From Paenibacillus radicis (ex Xue et al. 2023) (lineage in GTDB: Bacteria > Bacillota > Bacilli > Paenibacillales > NBRC-103111): a DNA stretch of 64,000 nucleotides. Positions within the stretch are counted from its first letter, which is position 1, and each line of letters opens with the position of its first letter. This document shows, piece after piece, positions 8,369 through 17,670 of this stretch. The stretch is taken from contig NZ_JANQBD010000008.1 of NCBI RefSeq assembly GCF_024722015.1, positions 244,506-308,505 of the forward strand, read 5' to 3'. The position numbers and the translations under genes are program-made. The notes below the pieces were generated by a model, which saw nothing but the letters and a program-made list of their open reading frames with translations, had not been told where the DNA came from and made no database searches.

Positions 8369-9355
8369 CTAAATATTTCCTAACAAAGCGGATAGATTCT
8401 TTTGATTTTCAGCAAGCCAAATCATTTCCTTTGCGAAGCGAGCGGGAGGAACACTATGTTGATCCATGCTAGCATTTATCCACCATGTGCTTTCCATATA
8501 CCACAACAACTTTAATGAATTTGTTAAGTAACCCTTTACCACGGTGCGTTCTTCGCTGTACCCATCCATAAATGCTGAAGCAAGGGAGACATCTAAATTA
8601 TCATCTAACGCACATGATATAACAGCTCGAGCAACATCAAGCTGCGGATAGTCATATTTTAGCCGATCAAAATCAAGAATTGCAGTTAATCGATTATCAT
8701 TAAATAAAAGATTATCGACCCACAGGTCACGATGAGCCCACCCTAATTGAAGTAATTCGAGTATTTCTATATTAAAATCTTCAGTTGCTCTACGTTGAGT
8801 TTCTATATCAGCAAGCAACCGAGTTTTGCCAGCATCCTTTGTCTGTTCCCAAACTGAGTTCCAATGGGCTAAACGCTCCTCGCGCCTTGGAGGAACAAAT
8901 TGCGGACTCTTATTAATACTAAGTGTCCCATCGTTTAACAATCGATGCATTTTTCCTGTTGCTCGACCTAAATCGTATATTTGATGTATATTAGTTTTAC
9001 CTGGTGGATTTAGTTTGCCCTGACAATATTCCATCACCGTGAAGCGTTCTCCGTTATCAGATGCAAACAAAATACTTTCATTGTGTGATAACAAATTGGG
9101 ACATGCAAGACCTTGGTCAAATAATCTAACCTGTTGAGAGAATGCAAGCAATAGCTCCTCTGGATTATACAATTTATATCTTTTTTTGTTGTATTGTTTA
9201 AGTAAAAATTGACCTGAATCAGTTGTAACTTTCCATTTTAAGTTTAACAAACCTCGTTTTATTGGAGTATATTCAAGTACATTCAAATCGAAGAGGCGCT
9301 GAAATGTTTTTATTAGGTCATCTCGGATCATTTCTTCTGATAACATTGTCTCCAC
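8369..9355 (-). CDS. Phosphotransferase of the APH/CotS-type kinase fold
   Basis: The 328-residue protein has the small-molecule kinase signature: catalytic loop AHRDLWVDNLLFN near residue 210 and metal-binding ILDFDRLKYDYPQLDVAR just after. The N-lobe shows LNLKWKVTTDSGQFLLKQY with the ATP-binding Lys. Overall layout matches CotS/YsxE-like and homoserine-kinase-like phosphotransferases (about 320-350 residues). The substrate is not predictable; spore-coat-related and antibiotic-kinase roles both exist in the fold. The start is GTG at 9355 or ATG at 9346; neither ribosome site is decisive. It is a stand-alone gene with a repeat element upstream. Confidence 0.82.
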   Translation of the reverse strand: METMLSEEMIRDDLIKTFQRLFDLNVLEYTPIKRGLLNLKWKVTTDSGQFLLKQYNKKRYKLYNPEELLLAFSQQVRLFDQGLACPNLLSHNESILFASDNGERFTVMEYCQGKLNPPGKTNIHQIYDLGRATGKMHRLLNDGTLSINKSPQFVPPRREERLAHWNSVWEQTKDAGKTRLLADIETQRRATEDFNIEILELLQLGWAHRDLWVDNLLFNDNRLTAILDFDRLKYDYPQLDVARAVISCALDDNLDVSLASAFMDGYSEERTVVKGYLTNSLKLLWYMESTWWINASMDQHSVPPARFAKEMIWLAENQKNLSALLGNI

Positions 9356-9441
9356 TTGACCAACTCCTAAATTAATAGTGTAGTACTTAATATTCTTCGT
9401 GGGGTCCTATGTAACCTCTCTGCTAAACCTATATTTTGCGT

Positions 9442-9501
9442 TATCCTGCCAGTTACTTTAAAAGAAAAAGGGAGCAGCTGCCGGCCACGGCGATCTGCTC
9501 C
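9442..9501. repeat. Intergenic repeat: core plus GGAGCAG hairpin, copy 5
   Basis: The core TATCCTGCCAGTTAC lies at 9442-9456. The hairpin GGAGCAG (9471-9477) with CTGCTCC (9495-9501) follows. On the gene strand the hairpin is followed by CTTTTTCTTTT, so it probably terminates transcription from the upstream kinase gene. The same hairpin sequence recurs at 63837-63864. Confidence 0.65.
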
Positions 9502-9650
9502 TTGTTATTATTCTATAGCTTTTTTGACAAACTGAATATCAAATTCCATGTCAACGTTTGGATATTTTTCCTGTTACATTTCTATATTAAGGACGCCAAT
9601 CATCGCCCAATAATTGCTTATTCTAGGGTCATTCATTTCTAGCTGGTACC

Positions 9651-10649
9651 TCAATCCAGACATTTGGCGAAACGCTCCGTCATTTGGATACCTCTGTGCC
9701 AATCCGTTCCTCCGTCTTCAATCGTCCAGCACGCCTCAAGCACACCACGCGCCACGCCCCACATCGCGATTCGGCGAGGGTCCAGGCCGAGGCGATCGGC
9801 CATAATCGCAATCCGGCCCCGCAGCACCTGCTCGCATTCACCGCCACGATCCTCGTAGTTAAGTAGATACTGGATAGTATCAAAATGGATGTCTCCGATG
9901 ATGCCTTTGGGGTCAATGACAACCCATTGCTCTTCGCCTTGGAGAAGGATGTTTTCATGATGCAGATCACCATGCAGTAGGTGATTCTCACTCGTGGTCG
10001 TAATAAGATACGTCAGACATTCTTCGGCATTTTCCACCCAGCTCTCAGGCAGTGGTGCGGCAATGTTCACATCGTCGAATCGCTCGCGGTATCTCTCGAT
10101 TGCCGCGAAGTGCTGCCTCATGGACGGGTACAAACTACCGGTTGTTCCAGGAAGGTGAAGGCGTCGAAATACTTCGCAAAAGATATCCGTCGCACGTGCA
10201 TCATCCTCAATTGTCGACAACGGTGTGCCAGGGTCGGCACCCTCCAGTAGGGCCACGCCCCACTCCTCGTCTGCATCTAGCACATGAATCGCCCCCCGGC
10301 CCTCGTAGGCACGAAGCACACTAACTTCCCTAGAAAGCTCGTCCTTCATGAAAGATGATTTAAGAACGGCTAGTTTCCTGTTGCTACGCTTTACGCGTAG
10401 CACGAAATTATAAGATAAATTGGAAAATGGAGCTTCCGGGCTAAAATCGAAGCGGTTTGCACAGTCGGTAATCAACCCAGGCAGTGCCTCCGACCATGCT
10501 ACGCCTTGCTTGCCGTGGAGTTCGTACATTCTTTCAATAAAAGTGTCAGGGATCACAATCACGCCGCAATAGCTCCTTTCAGCGAAGTAGTCTGCTTCTT
10601 CCATCCAGTAAGCCGACTCTGCTTGATTATCTAATTTGGCTACTCGCAA
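9651..10649 (-). CDS. Aminoglycoside/hydroxyurea-type kinase, APH(6)-like
   Basis: The protein fits the streptomycin-6-kinase/hydroxyurea resistance kinase family. It has the catalytic loop LLHGDLHHENILL near residue 232 followed by WVVIDPKGIIGD, where Asp binds Mg2+. The N-terminal IPDTFIERMYELHGKQGVAW segment is also characteristic. At 332 residues it is slightly longer than the usual 270-310. The family inactivates streptomycin or related compounds by ATP-dependent phosphorylation, but many chromosomal copies have unknown substrates, so resistance is inferred. The true start may be internal; no strong ribosome site is seen at 10649. Confidence 0.82.
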   Translation of the reverse strand: MRVAKLDNQAESAYWMEEADYFAERSYCGVIVIPDTFIERMYELHGKQGVAWSEALPGLITDCANRFDFSPEAPFSNLSYNFVLRVKRSNRKLAVLKSSFMKDELSREVSVLRAYEGRGAIHVLDADEEWGVALLEGADPGTPLSTIEDDARATDIFCEVFRRLHLPGTTGSLYPSMRQHFAAIERYRERFDDVNIAAPLPESWVENAEECLTYLITTTSENHLLHGDLHHENILLQGEEQWVVIDPKGIIGDIHFDTIQYLLNYEDRGGECEQVLRGRIAIMADRLGLDPRRIAMWGVARGVLEACWTIEDGGTDWHRGIQMTERFAKCLD

Positions 10650-10956
10650 ACTAACGCAACCTATTAATAAGTTACCTTCTTTTTTGACTTCCCAAGCTCT
10701 GTATCACCATTATATTCCATATGCCTACTCAATTATCCTGCCCTTTAGTTGAATAGAAAAAAGAGACCCACAGCGAAGAGCTGTAAGTCTAAGATTTATA
10801 TTAAAAAAAGGGTCGATTTTTATTATAAGCTTGACTCATTAAAGCCACATGAATATAAGATTTCAATCATATTACATTTATCGTTAGCGTAACCTATCAG
10901 TTACCATTTTACATATTCTGAATGGTTAAAAAACTTTGTTCGCTTATTATCTTACT
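10650..10956. other. Intergenic region with repeat core, copy 6
   Basis: The core TATCCTGCCCTTTAG is at 10734-10748. It is followed by GAATAGAAAAAAGAGACCCACAG and a weak hairpin (ACAGC with GCTGT, about 10769-10784). A diffuse core-like TATCAGTTAC occurs near 10900, close to the 3' end of the next gene. I see no coding sequence here. Confidence 0.5.
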
Positions 10957-11421
10957 TCAATACTCTCCTTTAATTACAAAAAACGAGCCCCGAATGGTTC
11001 CAGCCAGTTTAGACTTCTGCCTAGCAAACTTAAACTTCCCTTCTAACTCCTTTGGTATCTCCATCCCCTCAGAAAGCTTAAAACCAACGGCCCGTTTCTT
11101 AGGGTCATCAACCGTATACATAACGTTGACCGAAAGACCATCCTCATAAAAGACGTAGGCAATTTTGATATTTTCCACTTGAAAACGCGACGTTTCTAAG
11201 GGTTTGGCCGCAAACTCAATATCACGTTCTTCTTTCAAAATTCGGTTCACATAATCAAGGGTCTCGTGGCTTTCGCTAGCTTGTACAACCGTAAATTCAT
11301 GCTTGTATTTGTTCATAAAGTAACGGGCTTCATTAGCACGTAAACCAGCAAGCGCTTCTACTACAGGTGAAGACTCTAAACCAATCGTAGACACATTATT
11401 AAAATCAACGATATAGGACAT
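10957..11421 (-). CDS. Conserved-looking hypothetical protein
   Basis: I do not recognise this 154-residue protein. It starts at an ATG with AAGGAG seven bases upstream, so it is very likely a real gene. It is soluble, without signal peptide or membrane segments, mixed alpha/beta in pattern, and rich in Lys and Glu. The sequence VNVMYTVDDPKKRAVGFKLSEG near residue 98 and KFKFARQKSKLAGTIRGSFF near the end look like a beta-rich core. Hairpin or repeat-like sequences lie on both sides, as for other single-gene units in this window. Confidence 0.7.
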   Translation of the reverse strand: MSYIVDFNNVSTIGLESSPVVEALAGLRANEARYFMNKYKHEFTVVQASESHETLDYVNRILKEERDIEFAAKPLETSRFQVENIKIAYVFYEDGLSVNVMYTVDDPKKRAVGFKLSEGMEIPKELEGKFKFARQKSKLAGTIRGSFFVIKGEY

Positions 11422-11541
11422 TCCATCACTCCTTTTATCTCTTTATTTCCTAACAACAGGACTCCACATTTTATTAAAAACTAAGTCGTGTGTATATTAA
11501 TTGTATCTCATAAAGGCCATTCTTACTCAGCTAATCTGCCC

Positions 11542-11586
11542 AATCGCTTAATGAAGCTGCAGGCATAAGCGATTCTGCCCGTTATT
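11542..11586. repeat. Intergenic repeat: hairpin flanked by cores, copy 7
   Basis: AATCGCTTA (11542-11550) pairs perfectly with TAAGCGATT (11566-11574). On the gene strand the hairpin is preceded by TAACGGGCAGAAT and followed by GGGCAGATTAGCTGAG. Both resemble the dispersed core TAACNGGCAGGATAA, in the same orientation. It lies between two unrelated genes. Confidence 0.5.
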
Positions 11587-11670
11587 ATGGTAGAGACGGT
11601 AGAGCAGCTTTGGTACTCCCCTAAAGTAAAGATAGTAAGCTCCCCCTGCAATTATTGCTTCTTACCTGTT

Positions 11671-12660
11671 TCAATTATCCGGCAAAATCCATAGATCGCC
11701 ATTCCAGCTGTGAATCCGGAACCAACGATTTCCATCGGGAGCGTCCCACTGCTGGAAAGCCTTCACCTTTTGCGGGGTGAGAGATCCGAAAATTGGATGG
11801 GATGCGGTTGGAACCAGATGTACCAGCGTATTTTTGTTTAACTCAATCGTTTCGTTAATCTCCTTGGCCCCAACCGGCTGGGCGTAAGCTGGGTTGATCC
11901 AAAAGGTGCTCCCATCTCCGGCACGGACATAATATTCGCCGTTTACGGTTTTTTCCAGAGCGAATACGGTTTGCGATGGAATGAAATGAGCTTCAGATGG
12001 GCTCTGCATTCGATGTGCTGCATCCCAGTCTTCCATCCGTAGTGTTTCCGTCGGCAGGGTCATTTCGCGGTTCAATATTTCCATGTCGAGAAGGATGTAG
12101 TTAGGATTAACCAGCCACTGATCTCCGAGCCAGGATGTTTCGATCCGGTAAGCGCTGCTGCCGTTAGGGGTAAAAAATATCGCGTTGCAGTGAACGGTCT
12201 GTTGAGAGAGAACGACGTCCGTTAACGCATCCTTCAGAGGTTCTGAGTACAAAGCGGCGGGCCATATCAGAGCGATGTTCGTATCGGCCGGTTTCACCGT
12301 ACCAATTCGATCGTAGTCCAAGTATATCCACATCTTTCCGAGCCACGTCGTTTTGATCATAATCCACCTCTTGCCTGGATCGCCGCTCTGAGGTGGTATA
12401 TACCAGTCCTTTTCCGCCTCCACCGTTTCCACATCTTGAGGAGTAAGCGTAGCCCAAGGATCGACGGATTCATCCTGATCCGAATACAACGGCGTATTTT
12501 CGAATAAGGTGATGACGGGTGGGAGTGTTGGTGGCTCGAACTTGTGATAAAAAGCGGATGACGGGGCGACGGCTGAGGCAGTCAAACAGGCAGAGAAGCT
12601 GATCAGCAGACAGACAAAAACTCCAGCGGTCACGTACAAGCTTCGGTAACCGATTTTCAT
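11671..12660 (-). CDS. Secreted protein with four SH3-like modules
   Basis: From the ATG at 12660, which has AAGGAGG upstream, the product is 329 residues. A signal peptide or N-terminal membrane anchor (residues about 8-33, VTAGVFVCLLISFSACLTAS) is followed by four similar units of about 70 residues. Each ends in an SH3-like strand pattern: MIKTTWLGKMWIYLDY, RIETSWLGDQWLVNPNY, YYVRAGDGSTFWINPAY and FRIHSWNGDLWILPDN. Bacterial SH3-type modules usually bind peptidoglycan or wall polymers. No catalytic domain is seen. A Cys in the leader gives a possible but unconvincing lipobox. Confidence 0.75.
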   Translation of the reverse strand: MKIGYRSLYVTAGVFVCLLISFSACLTASAVAPSSAFYHKFEPPTLPPVITLFENTPLYSDQDESVDPWATLTPQDVETVEAEKDWYIPPQSGDPGKRWIMIKTTWLGKMWIYLDYDRIGTVKPADTNIALIWPAALYSEPLKDALTDVVLSQQTVHCNAIFFTPNGSSAYRIETSWLGDQWLVNPNYILLDMEILNREMTLPTETLRMEDWDAAHRMQSPSEAHFIPSQTVFALEKTVNGEYYVRAGDGSTFWINPAYAQPVGAKEINETIELNKNTLVHLVPTASHPIFGSLTPQKVKAFQQWDAPDGNRWFRIHSWNGDLWILPDN

Positions 12661-12731
12661 GCGGAGAAGCCTCCTTTTGGCAATAATAAGTTCATTAATA
12701 TGACGTAACAACTGTTAGGAAAGTTTCCCTT

Positions 12732-13166
12732 TCAAGGAGATAAAAAGTCCTCTGCATTACGTTCCAATTGAACACGGATTCCTTCGCGGTCTATCTGAAT
12801 CCAATACTCTGCGATTTTGCCATTTTCAACTCGGTAGACGGCGCTCGCGATCTCTACAATCGGTTTACCGGTTGGTGAGAAACCATCAACCTCTCCGACA
12901 TGGACTCCAATTTGTTTCCAACGTACATAGACTCTATCATCTTGAATTAGAAACTCTTCAATATTTAGACTAAAAGTGCCGTAGGCTTCAATCATTTCAC
13001 GGACATGATCCGCATAGTTGGCGGGAGACCGCTCTACGGTCACCTCATTTTCCGCAGTTATCTGGTGTGCAAGTACGCGCTCCGCCATCAAACTGTGTGC
13101 AGCTTCGGGCTCTTTGCCGGAACGAACCTTCTCAAAAAAATTTCGCACTACTTCTGCTGTTGTCAT
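12732..13166 (-). CDS. SnoaL-like/NTF2-fold ester cyclase-type protein
   Basis: From the ATG at 13166, preceded by AGGGGGATC, the product is 144 residues. The sequence TAEVVRNFFEKVRSGKEPEA, the central MIEAYGTFSLNIEEFLIQDD, and VYVRWKQIGVHVGEVDGFSP match the SnoaL/ester-cyclase branch of the NTF2-like fold. These are small alpha+beta barrels, sometimes aldol-type cyclases in polyketide pathways but often of unknown role. No pathway neighbours are present, so function stays open. Confidence 0.8.
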   Translation of the reverse strand: MTTAEVVRNFFEKVRSGKEPEAAHSLMAERVLAHQITAENEVTVERSPANYADHVREMIEAYGTFSLNIEEFLIQDDRVYVRWKQIGVHVGEVDGFSPTGKPIVEIASAVYRVENGKIAEYWIQIDREGIRVQLERNAEDFLSP

Positions 13167-13244
13167 AGTGATCCCCCTATGGGCAAAAGATATAAGCTCT
13201 TGCCACATGACTTTAACAAGTACTAATATTGTTATAATGAAAAT

Positions 13245-13272
13245 AGCCGCAGTTATGCGGCTTCTAAAACAT
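13245..13272. repeat. 28-base exact repeat with hairpin, copy A
   Basis: AGCCGCAGTTATGCGGCTTC and the following TAAAACAT form 28 bases found identically at 30326-30353. Arms AGCCGCA and TGCGGCT (13245-13251, 13256-13262) make a 7-base stem with a GTTA loop. It lies in a non-coding stretch between the SnoaL-like gene and the esterase pseudogene. Confidence 0.75.
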
Positions 13273-13353
13273 GAATTTATTAAGAGAGCTTCTCTCCTCT
13301 CTTTGCAAGCTATAAGTACAATTACAATATTATCCTTTTTTATTTATTCCTCT

Positions 13354-14325
13354 TTAAAGTAAATTCAGCGCCTTCAGCAAAGCCCATTCACTCGATTTGT
13401 TGCCTTCTATTGAAAAATGGGCATCAGGAAACATCGGAGACAAATGATGGTACCCAGGATATACATGTAATTCCACTAAGACACCATCAAAAACTAGTTG
13501 TTTTGTAAATAATAAGACTTCATCGATGAATAAATCAATGCTACCTATACTTATATAAGTGGGTGGTAAACCGGCCAGTGATTTTGTACGCGCAGGTACG
13601 TAATACTCACTAACCTCTTCATGACCGGGTTCATGTCCTAAAACAGATTTCCAACCAAAATAATTACTTCGTTTTGTCCAAACAAACTCACCAGCATATG
13701 GATGTTCTGGCACAATACTTGTACGGTCATCAAGCATTGGATTACGTAGCCTTAGATGATGGATATCAAATTCCTGCTGATCACGAATGTATAGGGCTAA
13801 ACCTGCTGCTAATCCTGCACCAGCGCTGCTGCCAGCTATGGCCACTTTCTGAGTATCTATCGCTAATTCCTCGGCATGTTCAATACACCATTTTAGGCCG
13901 GAATAACAATCCTGTAACTGACTTGGCTGAGCATGCTCTGGGGCCAATCGATAATAGACAGATACACAGCAGAAACCGTGCTGGGAAGCAAGTGACGCGT
14001 TAGCTGTACGATCACCAACTGGACTTCCCATAACCATTCCGCCGCCGTGAATAGAATAAAATAAAGGCATCTTCTTGTACTTTGGCTGGATTGGTTAAAT
14101 AATCTCTATACGTATATCTGGACCTCCAAAATAACTTGGTACTATATTCTCTTCAAAAGTAACTGGGAACAACTGCGTAACATCTATTTTCGGCAACATT
14201 TTCGATTGGTTTTGACGTGACTCCATTAACAATGATTCAGAAAGATCAGTTGTTGGAAATAAATCTACAGCACTGATAATTTCTGGATCAATCAAATGTC
14301 GGCTTCTGTTTTTTTGCTCACTCAT
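13354..14325 (-). pseudogene. HSL-type alpha/beta hydrolase interrupted by one in-frame stop
   Basis: Two frames in the same register (14325-14095 and 14070-13354) are separated only by a TAA at 14095-14097. Reading through gives an esterase of about 323 residues. The N-terminal half begins MSEQKNRSRHLIDPEI, with GAGGAAG nine bases before the ATG at 14325. The C-terminal part has the oxyanion motif HGGG, the nucleophile GSSAGAG, an acidic IGSIDLFIDE region and the late catalytic His in YPGYHHLSP. All catalytic elements are intact, so decay is recent, or the stop is read through, or it is a sequencing error. Confidence 0.85.
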
Positions 14326-14433
14326 GGTTTTTAACTTCCTCGCTTTCTTTCTATACACTCTATTCATTATGATGTGCTACTCTTCGTTTTATTCAGAAAT
14401 TTGAGAGAAAGCGTGCCTCCGTTTAAGTTGTGA

Positions 14434-14631
14434 TTGTGGAAAAGCTTAAATGGAATTAAAGGTTATCGCGGAGGAGGTATTATAGACGGTACCTTACTGG
14501 AGTTTGTTGGAGTTCAGTCATTCCCGGGCGTGCTGGTAATTCTGCTTCTTATTGCGTTGATTATAGCGTGGGGTGCGAAAAGACACGGTTTTCCCCGAAA
14601 AAATAAACGTTGCAAGGTACCTGATTCGTGA
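14434..14631 (+). CDS. Possible small membrane peptide
   Basis: The plus-strand frame encodes a Gly-rich lead and one clear membrane helix (VLVILLLIALIIAWG) followed by a basic tail RHGFPRKNKR. A GGAGGAGGT ribosome-site-like sequence lies inside the frame at about 14471, but no standard start codon follows at the right distance (ATT is nearest). It sits just before a strong terminator hairpin at 14662-14691. It may be a real small membrane protein with an unusual start, or chance. Confidence 0.3.
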   Translation: MWKSLNGIKGYRGGGIIDGTLLEFVGVQSFPGVLVILLLIALIIAWGAKRHGFPRKNKRCKVPDS

Positions 14632-14661
14632 AATATCACGCCATTCTCAGTGATTCGTAAA

Positions 14662-14691
14662 CTGCTTGTACCGGTTGCCCGGTACAAGCAG
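14662..14691. terminator. Hairpin terminator
   Basis: A perfect 13-base stem (14662-14674 with 14679-14691) has a TTGC loop. It lies between the small plus-strand frame and the convergent small hydrophilic gene, so it could serve either. T-runs are poor. Confidence 0.55.
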
Positions 14692-14827
14692 CGTCAAAAG
14701 AAAACCACAAAACGACGATTAGCCGAATTGTGGTTTATTTGTTCTTACCGTGGAAGTTTCACTTCGAGCTTCAGATACTTTTTTGGTGGACTTTTGCTGC
14801 ACTCTCTCTTGGAGGTGCTTATAGTGC

Positions 14828-15037
14828 TTAGGAAATCGTGTCTTTACTATCTGAAACTTTTGCCTCCAAATGATCTTGTTGGGCTTTGTAAAGCTCTTCT
14901 TTTGCTTCCTGAACGTCTTGCTCTCGATTGACATTACTATGTGTTGCTTCATTCAGCGTGTGCAGTGCATGATTCAGAGAATTTTGAGCTTGCGTTCTTT
15001 TACTTTGTTCTTGTTGGTTCGATTGTTGGTCAGTCAT
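14828..15037 (-). CDS. Small hydrophilic coiled-coil protein
   Basis: The 69-residue product starts at an ATG with AAGGAGGG a few bases upstream, so translation is likely. It is very polar, rich in Gln, Glu, Asn and Lys, with no hydrophobic segment; residues 15-60 form a probable coiled coil (HALHTLNEATHSNVNREQDV, then KEELYKAQQDHLEAK). It resembles in style the small helical proteins such as YtzC of Bacillus, but I cannot assign a family. Function is unknown. Confidence 0.6.
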   Translation of the reverse strand: MTDQQSNQQEQSKRTQAQNSLNHALHTLNEATHSNVNREQDVQEAKEELYKAQQDHLEAKVSDSKDTIS

Positions 15038-15161
15038 TGAATATCCCTCCTTAATGTTTTACAGCAGAGTTAATATGGTCAGAATGTTCAATTGTAATTC
15101 ATATTATTTGGCATTTATGCCGAATTGTTTATTAGTTGTAGCTGATCTATATGCATTAAAC

Positions 15162-15457
15162 TTATTTAAAGGTGAATAAATTACCAAGAAATTCTTTTCC
15201 ACTTTCAGTAATAACAATATTGTTATCAGTTACTAATTCGATATATCCTGACTTTTTTAAAACGTTCTTGCAGTAATGATCCGATTTTTATATCTGTACT
15301 GCCTCCCGCATTTTACAAGTTCATCCTTTTCTTTTTGAGAGAGGTTAAATGCAATAGCCAAGCTTTCATTTAGCGAATCAAGCGTATGCGGTTGTCCATC
15401 ACTCAGTATGTGCAAAAACGGTAGTAAGAAACTTTTATAATCGGGAATGCCCGACAT
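15162..15457 (-). pseudogene. Orphan Mrr N-terminal (winged-helix) domain, frameshifted
   Basis: The frame starting at 15457 reads IPDYKSFLLPFLHILSDGQP and LNESLAIAFNLSQKEKDELV, which fits the Mrr_N domain that precedes Mrr-type restriction endonucleases. After NRI.TART the frame ends, but in another frame the domain continues as LKKSGYIELVTDNNIVITES through GKEFLGNLF to a stop at 15162. The endonuclease half is absent. So this is the DNA-recognition part of a lost modification-dependent restriction enzyme, further damaged by a frameshift. It could alternatively be a stand-alone transcription-factor-like domain in decay. Confidence 0.7.
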
Positions 15458-15580
15458 AACCTCACCTACTTTAACATAACAAATTTATCGTCTTTAGTGA
15501 GATACAGCAATATGAAGAAAGTTTTAAGCTATGCTACTGTCTCGGGCCAGGGGAACTATTTTGGAGTTATACGTTTTCTG

Positions 15581-16198
15581 TTAGCTTAATGACCTAATAT
15601 TTTGTTTCATGAGAGAGGAGATTTGTTGCTCGTCTGTATTTTTGATCTTTTCTAACTGTTGAATAACCAATTCCTGTCGTTGTATGGAATGATTTTGGCT
15701 TAACTTTACTTTGCCTTCTATTCTGTTAATTTTCATTTTAAAGCCTTGAACTCCTTTATTCAAACCACTTAGAAAGTCGGGGTCTATATCTTGCAACCTG
15801 TAGGAACTATCAGGGGTTTCGTATTTCAATACCATATCATTTAAGGAAACCATTAACTCGTTTTCGTCATCTATAAGTTCGACTTCTCCGTATACATGAA
15901 CGGTCACATAGTTCCACGTTGGAACTGCCTTATTTGTCTCATACCAAGAAGGGGAGATATAACAATGAGGACCATGAAATACTGCTAACACAATTTGATT
16001 CCTTATGTCTCTGTATTGAGGGTTTGGACGAGCAAAATGACCGTATAGATACATATGATTTTTATCTAGTATTAATGGCAAATGCGTAGCATATGGCGTC
16101 CCATCATGTTGAGAAAACAATGTAGCAAAACTATGTTCTCTAATAATCTTATAGGCAATTGATATATCCGTAATTTCAAAATGCGAAGGTATATACAT
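15581..16198 (-). CDS. paiB: FMN-binding negative transcriptional regulator PaiB
   Basis: From the ATG at 16198, with AGGAG nearby upstream, the product is about 205 residues, the usual PaiB length. It begins [11 protein letters not shown] and has the conserved [37 protein letters not shown] and [19 protein letters not shown] segments of the split-barrel flavin-binding fold. In B. subtilis PaiB, with PaiA, represses degradative-enzyme and sporulation genes. Its neighbour upstream on the same strand is paiA, as in B. subtilis, which supports the assignment. Confidence 0.93.
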   Translation of the reverse strand: MYIPSHFEITDISIAYKIIREHSFATLFSQHDGTPYATHLPLILDKNHMYLYGHFARPNPQYRDIRNQIVLAVFHGPHCYISPSWYETNKAVPTWNYVTVHVYGEVELIDDENELMVSLNDMVLKYETPDSSYRLQDIDPDFLSGLNKGVQGFKMKINRIEGKVKLSQNHSIQRQELVIQQLEKIKNTDEQQISSLMKQNIRSLS

Positions 16199-16326
16199 AA
16201 GGTATTCTCCTCTCATCCATTAAAATTTATAAGTGTTTTATTCATAAACCAATAATAGGCTAAAGAGTGGACTAGTTTAAGGGCCTATTTTAATAATTTT
16301 TACTATACCAATGTATCAATCTGTCG

Positions 16327-16851
<525 letters not shown>

Positions 16852-16872
16852 CTATAGCTCCTTTATATAAAA

Positions 16873-17325
16873 TCAATAATCTCTCTTGTTTCCTTTTTTT
16901 ACAAATTCCCAGTCAATTTCTATATTTTTTCTAACTCTTTGAAGAAGATGAAAAATAGATTCTGCTTCTCTTTCGGAAAATCCCGCTAATGCGACACTAT
17001 TGGAATAATCATTTTCTCTTTTTATAAAAGAAAATACACGTTCCCCTTTTTCTGTTGGAAAGAGTTTTTTTATCTTTTTGTTATGTTCATCATCTTTCTT
17101 TTCAATAAAGCCATTGATTTCAAGGTTTTTTATTGCACGAGCTGCGGTTGTTCGGTCTACTTTAATCATTTCTGCTAATTTTTCTTGAATTATTCCTGGG
17201 TTTTCACAAATTCGGACAAGGTACAAATACTGACCTTTTGTAAGGTCATATTCTTTAAATTCAATATTGCTTATAGAATCCAATGCCCTGGCAATCATTC
17301 CAATTTCACGTAGGATTTCTTTCAT
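16873..17325 (-). CDS. MarR-family regulator of the paiA-paiB unit
   Basis: The 150-residue product has the MarR winged helix (IIQEKLAEMIKVDRTTAARA, IKNLEINGFIEKK, then the wing with NKKIKKLFPTEKG). The start ATG at 17325 has GGAG about ten bases upstream. It is the first gene of the unit marR-paiA-paiB. A short inverted repeat 60 bases upstream could be its own operator, so autoregulation is likely (inference). Confidence 0.9.
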   Translation of the reverse strand: MKEILREIGMIARALDSISNIEFKEYDLTKGQYLYLVRICENPGIIQEKLAEMIKVDRTTAARAIKNLEINGFIEKKDDEHNKKIKKLFPTEKGERVFSFIKRENDYSNSVALAGFSEREAESIFHLLQRVRKNIEIDWEFVKKGNKRDY

Positions 17326-17382
17326 ACATGCAACTCCATCTTTTTTTACTCTCCAGTACTTTAATAAATATTATAATATTTT

Positions 17383-17398
17383 TGTTGCATTTACAACA
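17383..17398. promoter_or_regulatory. Possible MarR operator
   Basis: TGTTG CATTTA CAACA is a perfect inverted repeat with 5-base arms in the AT-rich region upstream of marR. Arm length is short, so the assignment rests on position. Confidence 0.4.
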
Positions 17399-17410
17399 TA
17401 ATAACAAAAA

Positions 17411-17480
17411 ATCCCCTCCGGTCAACAACGTAAGTCCATCTTAACAGATGACATTTTTTCGTTGTCAACCATGAGGGGAT
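17411..17480 (-). terminator. Large imperfect hairpin ending in a T-run upstream of marR
   Basis: On the minus strand GAGGGG-type outer arms (17480-17473 with 17418-17411) close a 70-base structure. It has a second imperfect helix (CGTTGTC region with GACAACG-like bases) and an internal CATCT/AGATG hairpin. It is followed by TTTTTT. It could be a simple terminator of the upstream GNAT gene or a structured attenuator in the marR leader. Confidence 0.5.
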
Positions 17481-17653
17481 AATACCAATCCCAGTGTAAC
17501 CATCAACCTTCATAACTGAAAATGTTGATACTCTAATTGTGTATTTATAGTTCTTTCTTACATTTTACAATTATAAATTTTACTGGAGGTTTATTTTTCA
17601 TGTTCTTACTTGGCTCGTCAATTTCTGAAAATTGCTCAAAGCGGCCCCTCTAT

Positions 17654-17669
17654 TATCGTTATCCGTTAG
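17654..17669. repeat. Intergenic repeat core, copy 8
   Basis: TATCGTTATCCGTTAG lies directly against the stop of the GNAT gene at 17671. It is preceded on the plus strand by CCCCTCTAT, as in the copies at 35199 and 45993. Confidence 0.6.
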
Positions 17670-17670
17670 T

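Noticed and set aside
14719..14952. A 77-codon minus-strand frame overlapping the small coiled-coil gene
   Set aside because: The overlapping gene at 14828-15037 has the good ribosome site; this frame has none and a highly basic, low-complexity composition.
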